Notes: generated by a model not told the origin, from the letters alone. DNA of 5,250 bases from Natrinema soli (GCF_028618695.1 NZ_JAQIVI010000590.1:1-5250); one strand, 5' to 3'. Shown: positions 1 through 4,896, numbered from the stretch's first letter. Numbers and translations are program-made.

Positions 1-334
1 GCACGAGCGCGCCCTCGCAGTCGGGACACGTCCCGATGGGCGTGCCGGCCGCCGAGGACGGGTAGTGGGCGAACCCGTCCTGGTCGTGAGTGGCGATCCG
101 CAGCGTCTGGGTGTCCTTTTTCGCGACGAGGGTGAAGCCGCCGGTGCGATCGCTCGAGACGCTCTCGGCGCGGGTCAGCCACGCGACGGGCTGGTAGCCG
201 TCGGTGTCGTGGACGAGAATGGTGTTGTCGGGTTTGACGATCGTCGTCACCCGGCCGCGGTACTCCTGTCGGTCGTCGCCCTCGGCGATAACGGTGCAAT
301 CGCCCGCGAGGACGCGGATCGCGTCGTCGATCAT
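1..334 (-). CDS. NucS/DUF91-like N-domain plus C4 zinc-finger protein (C-terminus cut off by window edge)
   Basis: Partial gene, 111 codons visible, running off the left edge. The frame is fully open from ATG at 334. Residues about 10-55 (GDCTVIAEG, IVKPDNTILVHDTDGYQPVAW) resemble the N-terminal DNA-binding region of archaeal NucS endonucleases (DUF91), where CTV...KPDG..VH...QPxNW is typical. Residues 97-110 read GTPIGTCPDCEGAL, so C103 and C106 form the first CxxC of a topoisomerase-type C4 zinc finger, with the rest beyond the window. From family memory, haloarchaea carry proteins with this N-domain followed by several zinc fingers instead of a nuclease domain; a nucleic-acid-binding role is inferred. 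Start choice: upstream in-frame codons are open for 31 triplets to a TGA but contain no ATG, GTG or TTG, and a TATA-like box lies 26 nt before this ATG, fitting a leaderless message. Whether a nuclease domain follows cannot be seen. Confidence 0.8.
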   Translation of the reverse strand, partial: MIDDAIRVLAGDCTVIAEGDDRQEYRGRVTTIVKPDNTILVHDTDGYQPVAWLTRAESVSSDRTGGFTLVAKKDTQTLRIATHDQDGFAHYPSSAAGTPIGTCPDCEGALV

Positions 335-356
335 GGCCTGTCTGGCCGCGGGTTCG

Positions 357-364
357 TACTTAAA
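357..364 (-). promoter_or_regulatory. TATA-like promoter element for the NucS-like/zinc-finger gene
   Basis: On the minus strand the bases read TTTAAGTA, close to the haloarchaeal TATA consensus TTTAWATA. The centre is about 26 nt upstream of the ATG at 334, the spacing expected if transcription begins at or next to the start codon. This supports the chosen start and shows the gene can be transcribed separately from the Lrp-type gene upstream. Confidence 0.6.
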
Positions 365-444
365 GTCGCGGACGAGTGGACGGCGTCCCTGTCCGATCGG
401 CGTCGCGTGATCGGCGCGCTCACCGGTTCATACAGCCGGCCGTC

Positions 445-675
445 TCAGTCGAGACGGATGTACGTTCGCGTCGTCCCGACCCCCTCGAGCGGCCGAACGG
501 TGTCGGTGATCGTCTCGAGGATGTCGTGTGAGTCGTCGCCCGTCAACTCGACCATGACGTCGAAGTCGCCTGCGAGGACGTGTGCGTCGATCACCTCCTC
601 TGCATCGCACAGAGTCTGACACACCTCCTCGGCGGTTCCAGTTGCGGTATCGATCATCGTATACGCGTCGACCAT
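445..675 (-). CDS. Stand-alone Lrp/AsnC ligand-binding (RAM) domain protein
   Basis: Encodes 76 residues, ATG at 675 and TGA at 445-447. The whole protein matches the effector-binding RAM domain of Lrp/AsnC regulators: N-terminal beta strand (AYTMIDTATG), helix (EEVCQTLCDAEEV), the diagnostic AHVLAGDFDVMVELTGDD at about 31-48, a second helix and the closing strand TRTYIRLD. No helix-turn-helix is present, and full Lrp proteins are about twice this length, so it cannot bind DNA alone by the usual route. Small RAM-only proteins are common in archaea and are thought to oligomerise, bind amino acids or pair with full-length Lrp proteins. The gene lies between the zinc-finger gene (110 nt downstream) and the secreted coiled-coil gene (54 nt upstream). 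The ligand cannot be told from the sequence. Confidence 0.88.
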   Translation of the reverse strand: MVDAYTMIDTATGTAEEVCQTLCDAEEVIDAHVLAGDFDVMVELTGDDSHDILETITDTVRPLEGVGTTRTYIRLD

Positions 676-701
676 CTCACCGCTCTACGGAACCGAGCGG
701 C

Positions 702-707
702 AAAAAA
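702..707 (-). terminator. T6 tract: candidate terminator of the secreted coiled-coil gene, possibly also the Lrp-type gene promoter
   Basis: The minus strand reads TTTTTT here, 23 nt past the stop of the coiled-coil gene. Archaeal termination often occurs at short T-runs without a hairpin. The tract also sits 27-32 nt upstream of the ATG at 675, where a TATA element would lie for a leaderless message. It matches the TATA consensus poorly, so the terminator reading is preferred; both roles may coexist. Confidence 0.4.
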
Positions 708-729
708 CGGGTGTGCGCCAGCCGCCGGT

Positions 730-1434
730 TCACGCTTCGCTCGACTCCGCTGTCGCCTCGTCGTCACCGCTGACGCCCGCTTCGTCGGTTCGATTTTCAC
801 CGCCGACGTCGATCGGACTACCGGGGTCGCGGTCGGGACCGAGCGACCGTTCGCCGTCGTCCCCGGCGATCGATCGAGCGATCTCCGCGGTCTCGGGTCC
901 GCCGAGGTCGCCGGCGCGGTCCCGAAGCATTTGAATCGATTCGACGTCGATACCGCGCTCGGTGAGCACCGCTTCGGGGAGTCCGGCTGCGGTCGTCTCG
1001 GCCGTCGCTGCCTGTCGCTCGAGGGTCCGCATCTCGACGACGGTCGTCGCGACTTCCGCGCGATAGCGCCCCTCGCTGATCTCGCCGGCCTCGCGGGACT
1101 CGTTCAGGTCCTCGAGTCTCCCCTCGAGTTTGGCGAGGCGCGCTTCCGTCTCGTCGAACTGCGCGGCGACGACGGCCGCTTTCGACTCGTTCGTCGCGGC
1201 GTTTGCGATCCGCACGCCGAACGCTCGTTCCGACACGTCACCCTCGATTTCGGCGTTCTGGACGCCGACGGCGGCGGCGAACTGTTCGCCGGGTTTGATC
1301 GACTCGTTTCCTGCCTCGGAATCGCTTGTCGCCTGTCCGCTCGCGCTCGAGGAGATGCTCGCCGCAGCGAGGGGAACCGCTATCGCGGCGACGACGAGTA
1401 CCGCTGCCAGCGTGATCGATATGGTTCGGTTCAT
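730..1434 (-). CDS. Predicted secreted coiled-coil protein, function unknown
   Basis: Encodes 234 residues from ATG at 1434 to TGA at 730-732. Residues 1-26 form a signal peptide: MNRT followed by a hydrophobic stretch (SITLAAVLVVAAIAVPLAAA), with no lipobox cysteine. After a short Ser/Gly-rich spacer, a conserved-looking core begins at about 48 (PGEQFAAAVGVQNAEIEGDV). Residues about 86-150 are a heptad-like Glu/Arg/Leu helix (EARLAKLEGRLEDLNESR, then RTLERQAATAE), a probable coiled coil. Residues about 195-234 are an acidic, disordered tail. The frame is open upstream to 1506, but the signal peptide fits only the ATG at 1434. Only a weak TATA-like sequence (CTATCA near 1460) precedes it, and no Shine-Dalgarno is visible. 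It lies 113 nt downstream of the membrane-tethered wHTH gene on the same strand, so read-through is possible. I recall similar haloarchaeal hypothetical proteins but no function. Confidence 0.8.
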   Translation of the reverse strand: MNRTISITLAAVLVVAAIAVPLAAASISSSASGQATSDSEAGNESIKPGEQFAAAVGVQNAEIEGDVSERAFGVRIANAATNESKAAVVAAQFDETEARLAKLEGRLEDLNESREAGEISEGRYRAEVATTVVEMRTLERQAATAETTAAGLPEAVLTERGIDVESIQMLRDRAGDLGGPETAEIARSIAGDDGERSLGPDRDPGSPIDVGGENRTDEAGVSGDDEATAESSEA

Positions 1435-1547
1435 TGGTGGAAGTCGTACTTGCGTAGTGATAGCCACTCGAGTCGATGACTTGGGTTCATCGACGGTTTC
1501 CCCCATTCAACGCCGTTTTCGATCTGCTCCCGTCCGGCGATTTCGTC

Positions 1548-2714
1548 TCATTTCGGTTCGTCACCGCCGATATTCGTCGTGACGGGATCGTCCGCGTCGG
1601 GCAGCGAGAGCACGTTTTCGCGACCGAGGCGGAACGACTCGAGTTCCCCCTCATCGCGGAGCGCGCTGACCACTTTACTGGTCTTCGCGTCGGTCCAGTC
1701 GAGTTCTTCGACAACCGCCTGCTGTTTTATCCGGCCGCCGTTACCTTCGACGAGCCGGAGGACCTGTTCTTCGTTGGTGAAGAGCGCCGGATCCGGCGCT
1801 GCGGTCGCACTCGAGTCCGCCGATTCGTCGGCCGTCGCCGACGCCGATGTCGATGCCGTCGCGGATCCCGAACCAGATCCGGGGGTGCGCTCCGGATCGG
1901 TACCGGGCCCGGGAGCCCCGTCTCCGTCGGTCGTTTGCCCCGCCCCAGACGTGCGGTTGCGGTACCACCACATACCGCCAGCACCGAGGCCGGCCACGAC
2001 AGCGACGATTCCCGCGATCATCGTCGTGCTGGCCCCGGTCCCGCCGCTGGCGGCGGTAACGACGACTCGCGGTTCGCCGGAGACGAAGTCCGTCTCGCCG
2101 CCCCGCCAGATCACCGCGTTCTCGCGTTCGTCGTCCGGATCGGGCGTCACAGACGTTCGCTCGTAGCCGTCCGGCCACTCGAGCAGCAATCGGGTCCCGT
2201 CGTCGAGATAGATTCCCTCGACGGCGTCACCGGCGCGGATCTCGTCGCCCTCGACGGCGGCGAACCCGTCCCAGCGGAACGAGTATCTGACGACGCCGTA
2301 CTCGCGTGCGAGCGACTGTCGCGCGGTACTCACGCTGAACTCATCCGCGGCCATCTCGCGGCCCGTCGCGTTGCTCGCCGTCGAAACCGTCTCGTCCATC
2401 CGGTCGGCGAACGACTGCGTGTGATTTTCGGGATCATCCCGAATGTCCGCTTGCAGCGACTCGAACCCCTCCGTGCTCTCGTTGTCGTCGAGGCGGACCC
2501 AGAACTCGACCGTCCACTCGGCGGTCCCGTCGGGCTCGAGTGCGACGTCCATTCGGACCTCGTCCGCGTCGATCTGGTCCTGCTGGAGCGTAAACGGACT
2601 CGGTTGGGGCTGGCCGGCGTTCGTGGTTCCGGTGGCAGCAACAGCGACGACCGGTCCCGATCCGCCGAGGAGCGCCGCGGCGACCACGATCGCGACGCCG
2701 GCGCGAACGTTCAT
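1548..2714 (-). CDS. Membrane-tethered winged-HTH regulator with exported sensor domain (DUF7345/DUF7343-like)
   Basis: Encodes 388 residues, ATG at 2714, TGA at 1548-1550. Order of parts: signal peptide at 1-28 (VAIVVAAALLGGSG core); exported domain at about 40-220 with beta-rich segments (VRMDVALEPDGTAEWTVEFW, VVRYSFRWDGFA, GIYLDDGTRLLLEWPDGY); one TM helix at about 231-250 ending in WWYRNR, whose positive charges place the C-terminus in the cytoplasm; a Gly/Ser/Ala/Asp low-complexity linker at about 253-308; and a winged HTH at about 311-372 (FTNEEQVLRLVEGNGGRIKQ, then VVEELDWTDAKTSKVVSALR and LGRENVLSLP). From memory, this architecture matches haloarchaeal proteins annotated with DUF7345 (exported part) and DUF7343 (wHTH part). 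Inferred role: one-component signalling, an external input controlling DNA binding at the membrane. Targets are unknown; the neighbouring secreted and membrane genes are natural candidates. It has its own promoter. Confidence 0.88.
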   Translation of the reverse strand: MNVRAGVAIVVAAALLGGSGPVVAVAATGTTNAGQPQPSPFTLQQDQIDADEVRMDVALEPDGTAEWTVEFWVRLDDNESTEGFESLQADIRDDPENHTQSFADRMDETVSTASNATGREMAADEFSVSTARQSLAREYGVVRYSFRWDGFAAVEGDEIRAGDAVEGIYLDDGTRLLLEWPDGYERTSVTPDPDDERENAVIWRGGETDFVSGEPRVVVTAASGGTGASTTMIAGIVAVVAGLGAGGMWWYRNRTSGAGQTTDGDGAPGPGTDPERTPGSGSGSATASTSASATADESADSSATAAPDPALFTNEEQVLRLVEGNGGRIKQQAVVEELDWTDAKTSKVVSALRDEGELESFRLGRENVLSLPDADDPVTTNIGGDEPK

Positions 2715-2738
2715 ACGTGTCGGTACTTGCCACTTCGC

Positions 2739-2744
2739 TTAAAA
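2739..2744 (-). promoter_or_regulatory. TATA-like promoter element for the membrane wHTH gene
   Basis: The minus strand reads TTTTAA within TGTTTTAAGC. It lies 25-30 nt upstream of the ATG at 2714, the spacing for a leaderless haloarchaeal transcript. This indicates that the regulator gene starts its own message rather than depending on read-through from the A/B genes upstream. Confidence 0.6.
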
Positions 2745-2807
2745 CATACGAAAGTCCTACTACGGCGTGTGACCGCCCGTAAACGTTCGATCCGTCGATT
2801 CAGTTCG

Positions 2808-2820
2808 AAATTGAAAACTT
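2808..2820 (-). terminator. T-rich tract after the A2 gene, candidate terminator
   Basis: Just past the stop of the small secreted protein gene the minus strand reads AAGTTTTCAATTT, a T-rich stretch in an otherwise GC-rich region. Archaeal terminators are often such T-rich tracts. There is no convincing stem-loop, so the call is tentative. Confidence 0.35.
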
Positions 2821-2824
2821 CGAG

Positions 2825-3073
2825 TCAATTCCCGTTATCGTTCAGTCCGGGCGCACCGCTGCCGGCAGTGAGGTCCCGAACGACTTCGCCGAGCGAATCG
2901 ATAACGCCACTGACGGCGTCAGTTATCGTCCCGAGAACGTCGGAGACGAACTCCGGTACCGAATCCGGAAGGTTGTCTGGTGGCCCATCCGCTGGCTGTG
3001 CTGTGACGGCTCCCGTTGCGCCGGTGAGGAGCGTGAGCGCAACCGCGATCGCGAGTATCGTTTGTCTTTGCAT
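2825..3073 (-). CDS. Small secreted protein A2 with LPDxVPxxVS core, paralogue of A1
   Basis: Encodes 82 residues from ATG at 3073 to TGA at 2825-2827. Residues 1-26 form a signal peptide (MQRQTILAIAVALTLLTGAT, then GAVTAQ). The mature part begins ADGPPDNLPDSVPEFVSDVL and continues as an amphipathic helix (TITDAVSGVIDSLGEVVRDL) with a short polar tail. It aligns with A1 at 4153-4686: shared MxRxT signal start, LPDxVPxxVS, then an Ile/Leu-spaced helix with SG and LG at matching places. It lacks A1's acidic N-terminal insert and long acidic tail, so it is close to the bare core. The frame also offers ATG at 3103 and TTG at 3106; a weak TATA-like ATCAAAT at 3127-3133 sits 27 nt before 3103, so a short 5' leader or an 11-residue extension is possible. 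The gene follows B2 by 105 nt. Function unknown; no family name recognised. Confidence 0.75.
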   Translation of the reverse strand: MQRQTILAIAVALTLLTGATGAVTAQPADGPPDNLPDSVPEFVSDVLGTITDAVSGVIDSLGEVVRDLTAGSGAPGLNDNGN

Positions 3074-3149
3074 CACGACCGGACGGAAGGCTCTCACCCA
3101 CATCAACCGGTCAGTTCGTGACCTCGATTTGATCCGATTTGGGCCGAAT

Positions 3150-3169
3150 GTCGACCGTTTTCGGTCGAC
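3150..3169 (-). terminator. Perfect 8-bp hairpin just after the B2 stop; candidate terminator or regulatory stem-loop
   Basis: The arms GTCGACCG (3150-3157) and CGGTCGAC (3162-3169) are perfectly complementary around a 4-nt loop (AAAA on the minus strand). It starts 9 nt past the stop codon of the B2 membrane protein gene and lies about 80 nt before the A2 start. It is not followed by a T-run, so an RNA-processing signal, 3'-end stabiliser or protein-binding dyad is as likely as a terminator. Confidence 0.45.
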
Positions 3170-3178
3170 TGCGGATCA

Positions 3179-3529
3179 CTACGCGCCGGGAACGCCGAAC
3201 GCTCCGACGCCGAGGCCCAAGACGGCGTTGAGAACCAAGAGGATGACGAGCGCGGCGAGCCAGGCGATGAACCCGATGGCCGCGGCCGTTCCCCAGCCGC
3301 CGGGGTACCGCCAGTTGATCACCCAGACCCAGGCGATCAGTGCCAGTATCGGGCCCAGAAGTGGTACCCACGACGTTAGCGCCCACGCGATCGCTCCGAG
3401 GAAGGCCGTGACGATCGCGTGTGAATAATCCTCAACGTCGACGATGAGTCGCGCGCTGACGAAGATCGCCAGCCCACCGATGAGCAGTGCGACGACGAAG
3501 GCAACGAGCGATCCGATGACGGAGACCAT
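3179..3529 (-). CDS. Small four-helix membrane protein B2, paralogue of B1
   Basis: Encodes 116 residues from ATG at 3529 to TAG at 3179-3181. Hydrophobic segments at about 5-25, 37-55, 57-74 and 82-106 suggest four TM helices. Between helices 1 and 2 is a charged signature, ARLIVDVEDYSHAIVTAFLG. After helix 2 come SWVPLLGPILALIAWVWVI and NWRYPGGW, and the protein ends FGVPGA. These blocks align without gaps to B1 at 3768-4142 across almost the whole length, so the two are clear paralogues. A GTG nine bases upstream (3538) is in frame, but the TATA-like box at 3555-3560 is about 28 nt from the ATG and only about 20 nt from the GTG, favouring the ATG as a leaderless start. I recall similar uncharacterised haloarchaeal membrane proteins; no enzyme or transporter motif is visible. 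Confidence 0.82.
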   Translation of the reverse strand: MVSVIGSLVAFVVALLIGGLAIFVSARLIVDVEDYSHAIVTAFLGAIAWALTSWVPLLGPILALIAWVWVINWRYPGGWGTAAAIGFIAWLAALVILLVLNAVLGLGVGAFGVPGA

Positions 3530-3554
3530 GTGAAACACTTCACCGTCCAGACGA

Positions 3555-3560
3555 TTATAG
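3555..3560 (-). promoter_or_regulatory. TATA-like promoter element for B2
   Basis: The minus strand reads CTATAA within ATTACTATAATCG, an AT-rich island in GC-rich surroundings. It is centred about 28 nt upstream of the B2 ATG at 3529. It gives B2 a promoter separate from A1-B1, whose last stop is more than 200 nt upstream. Confidence 0.55.
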
Positions 3561-3682
3561 TAATCCCTTTCAGTACCGCCGCTGGCGCGTCGACGGCGGC
3601 TGGACCGTCAGCACGGACGCTGACTCTCCCATCGGAAGCGACTGATACAGCGTGAATACTGCTATCGCGGTCGGCATCGATA

Positions 3683-3710
3683 CTACTGCAGTCGTTTCTG
3701 ACGTCAGTAG
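3683..3710. repeat. Nested palindromes in the B1-B2 gap
   Basis: Within 28 bp there are an 8-bp palindrome ACTGCAGT (3685-3692), a 10-bp palindrome CTGACGTCAG (3698-3707), and an outer inverted repeat CTACTG (3683-3688) / CAGTAG (3705-3710). The site lies in the 238-bp gap between the B1 stop and the B2 start, about 125-150 bp upstream of the B2 TATA-like box. It may be an operator or a 3'-end structure of the A1-B1 message; chance is not excluded. Confidence 0.35.
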
Positions 3711-3767
3711 GCGAGGTTCGGTGGAGGAACGCGTCAGCGGGGAGGAGAGCGTCGGCGGGACCGCAAT

Positions 3768-4142
3768 TCAGGCACCCGGCACGCCGAGTGCCGAGACCGA
3801 ACCGATACCGACCAACTCGAGGGCGGCGAGGACGACGACGGCCGCCGCCCAGGCGGCGATACCGGTCGCACTGGATCCGATCCAGCCGACTCGGTAGCGC
3901 CACTTGACGACCGCGACCCAGGCGACGATCGCCAGCAGCCCGCCGAGTAGCGGTATCGACTCGAGGAGCGCCCAGGCCAGCGCGCCGAGCAGTGCGGTCA
4001 CCACCGCATGGCCATAGTCTCGAGCGTCAGCGACGACGCGGGCGGCGACGTGGAGGGCCAGACCGCCGACCAGCAGGCTCACGGCGAACGTCAGCACCCG
4101 GTCCTCGAGACCGAGCACCATCGGCGAAGCCGGTGCGGGCAT
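3768..4142 (-). CDS. Small four-helix membrane protein B1, paralogue of B2
   Basis: Encodes 124 residues from ATG at 4142 to TGA at 3768-3770. Four hydrophobic segments lie at about 17-36, 46-61, 64-80 and 92-115. Shared with B2 are AARVVADARDYGHAVVTALL, GALAWALLESIPLLGGLLAI, AWVAVVKWRY and the terminal LGVPGA. The conserved DYxHAxVTA stretch sits at the end of helix 1, and the KWRYxxGW loop follows helix 3. A second in-frame ATG at 4121 gives MVLGLEDRV, which lines up better with the B2 N-terminus (MVSVIGSL), so the true start may be 21 nt later; neither has a visible Shine-Dalgarno. The gene begins 10 nt after the A1 stop, so the two are almost certainly co-transcribed and perhaps translationally coupled. 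This suggests that the secreted A and membrane B proteins work together. Function unknown. Confidence 0.82.
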   Translation of the reverse strand: MPAPASPMVLGLEDRVLTFAVSLLVGGLALHVAARVVADARDYGHAVVTALLGALAWALLESIPLLGGLLAIVAWVAVVKWRYRVGWIGSSATGIAAWAAAVVVLAALELVGIGSVSALGVPGA

Positions 4143-4152
4143 GGGGAGTCAG

Positions 4153-4686
4153 TTACGCGTCAGACTGGTCGTCGCTATCGGACGACTCGTTCTGTTCGCC
4201 GTCATCAGTCTGTTCGCCGTCGGTTTGCTCGTCGTCGGTCTGCTCGTCATCTCCTATCTGTGTCTCGTTGTCGGCGGCGTCGTCTTCGTCGGCGTCGTCA
4301 GCCTCGCCGCTCTCGTCGATATCTTCGCTTTCGTCGGTGTCGTCAGTTTCGTCGTCACCAGGCGTCACCGCACTGATGGCGTCGCCGAGCGTGCCCTCGA
4401 GGTCACCGCTCAGGAACGACGAAATTCGGACGTGGATTTCGGACACGTGATCGGGGACCTGATCAGGGAGGTCGACGGCGGGCCCCTGTCCGTTCCGTTC
4501 GTCGGCGGCACCGCCGGCAGCGGCCCCGTTCTCGCTTCGATCCTCGCGGTCGTCTGCGTGCGCTTCGTCGGTGCTATCCGCGCCCCCGTCTACGGAGACG
4601 GGTGCACTTCCGGGCGCTGCAGCGGCGAAGCCGGTTGCCGCGATCAGTACTGCGCAGGCAGCTGCGATGAGCGTCGTTCGTTTCAT
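4153..4686 (-). CDS. Secreted highly acidic protein A1 with LPDxVPxxVS core and Asp/Glu-rich tail
   Basis: Encodes 177 residues from ATG at 4686 to TAA at 4153-4155. Residues 1-24 form a signal peptide (MKRTTLIAAACAVLIAATGF). Residues about 30-68 are acidic and disordered (GGADSTDEAHADDREDRSEN). The core at about 71-107 reads VDLPDQVPDHVSEIHVRISS followed by FLSGDLEGTLGDAISAV, and aligns with A2 (2825-3073). Residues 110-177 are an extreme Asp/Glu/Ser/Thr tail with tandem QTDDE-type repeats. No C-terminal hydrophobic anchor or PGF-type sorting motif follows, so the tail should be free outside the cell. An in-frame ATG at 4695 (MQAMKR) is an alternative; a TATA-like TTCAAG at 4719-4724 is about 26 nt from it and 35 nt from 4686. 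The signal peptide and the A2 alignment favour 4686. It heads the A1-B1 unit. Function unknown; ion binding or surface-polymer contact by the tail is speculation. Confidence 0.8.
   Translation of the reverse strand: MKRTTLIAAACAVLIAATGFAAAAPGSAPVSVDGGADSTDEAHADDREDRSENGAAAGGAADERNGQGPAVDLPDQVPDHVSEIHVRISSFLSGDLEGTLGDAISAVTPGDDETDDTDESEDIDESGEADDADEDDAADNETQIGDDEQTDDEQTDGEQTDDGEQNESSDSDDQSDA
4193..4258 (-). repeat. Imperfect 15/18-bp tandem repeat encoding QTDDE-type units in A1
   Basis: Four head-to-tail units begin at 4193 (18 bp), 4211 (15 bp), 4226 (15 bp) and 4241 (18 bp), each starting TGTTCGCC or TGCTCGTC on the plus strand. They translate on the minus strand to successive (D)DEQTD / DGEQTD blocks at about residues 146-165. 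Unit lengths are multiples of three, so gain or loss of units keeps the frame and would change tail length between strains. Confidence 0.7.
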
Positions 4687-4782
4687 GGCTTGCATCCGAC
4701 TCTCGGTGGCCGGATGAACTTGAAGGGGGTGCGTCGTGTATCCGGTTTTCGAGCGTTTGAAGCCGCTTTGCGGACGTTTTCG

Positions 4783-4801
4783 CGGGTTTGAACCCGTTCA
4801 A
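4783..4801. repeat. Overlapping palindromes upstream of A1, candidate operator
   Basis: CGGGTT-TG-AACCCG (4783-4796) and TTGAAC-CC-GTTCAA (4788-4801) are two perfect 14-bp interrupted palindromes sharing nine bases. They lie about 100 bp upstream of the A1 start and 60-80 bp beyond its possible TATA box, where a regulator could bind. Confidence 0.4.
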
Positions 4802-4866
4802 CGCGGATCGAATCGGATCACACCGGTGACGGTCGGCGGGTCACACCGTCCCGACGAATCCGAGGA

Positions 4867-4888
4867 GCCGACGCGGCGGCGCGTCGGC
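4867..4888. repeat. Perfect 9-bp hairpin with 4-nt loop
   Basis: GCCGACGCG (4867-4875) pairs perfectly with CGCGTCGGC (4880-4888) around the loop GCGG. It is all intergenic, very GC-rich, and lies 8 bp from the next hairpin. No T-run follows on either strand. Confidence 0.5.
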
Positions 4889-4896
4889 GACACGAC

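Noticed and set aside
65..619. Plus-strand open frame of 184 codons at the left
   Set aside because: It overlaps two minus-strand genes with clear family features and has no recognisable domain of its own.
580..1479. Plus-strand open frame of 299 codons
   Set aside because: It is antisense to the secreted coiled-coil gene and part of the Lrp-type gene, both of which show recognisable protein features. The product is Arg-rich and low-quality.
1435..1506. 24-residue N-terminal extension of the secreted coiled-coil protein
   Set aside because: It would put a polar stretch before the signal peptide; the ATG at 1434 gives a standard MNRT-type signal start.
1476..3428. Long plus-strand open frame of 650 codons
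   Set aside because: It crosses three well-supported minus-strand genes and three intergenic regions. Its product is Arg-rich and without any domain, unlike acidic haloarchaeal proteins. Long antisense frames are expected in GC-rich DNA.
3376..3903. Minus-strand frame spanning the B1-B2 gap
   Set aside because: It overlaps both B genes in another frame and is Arg/Ser-rich in the gap; no start signal or domain is visible.
2825..4686. Mobile element or integrated cassette explaining the duplicated genes
   Set aside because: No transposase, integrase, terminal inverted repeat, target duplication or tRNA is visible, and composition matches the surroundings.
4141..4791. Plus-strand frame opposite A1 with a hydrophobic Val/Leu-rich N-terminus
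   Set aside because: The hydrophobicity is the antisense of the Asp/Glu codons (GAC/GAG read as GTC/CTC) in the A1 tail. The minus strand gives a signal peptide and a core shared with A2.
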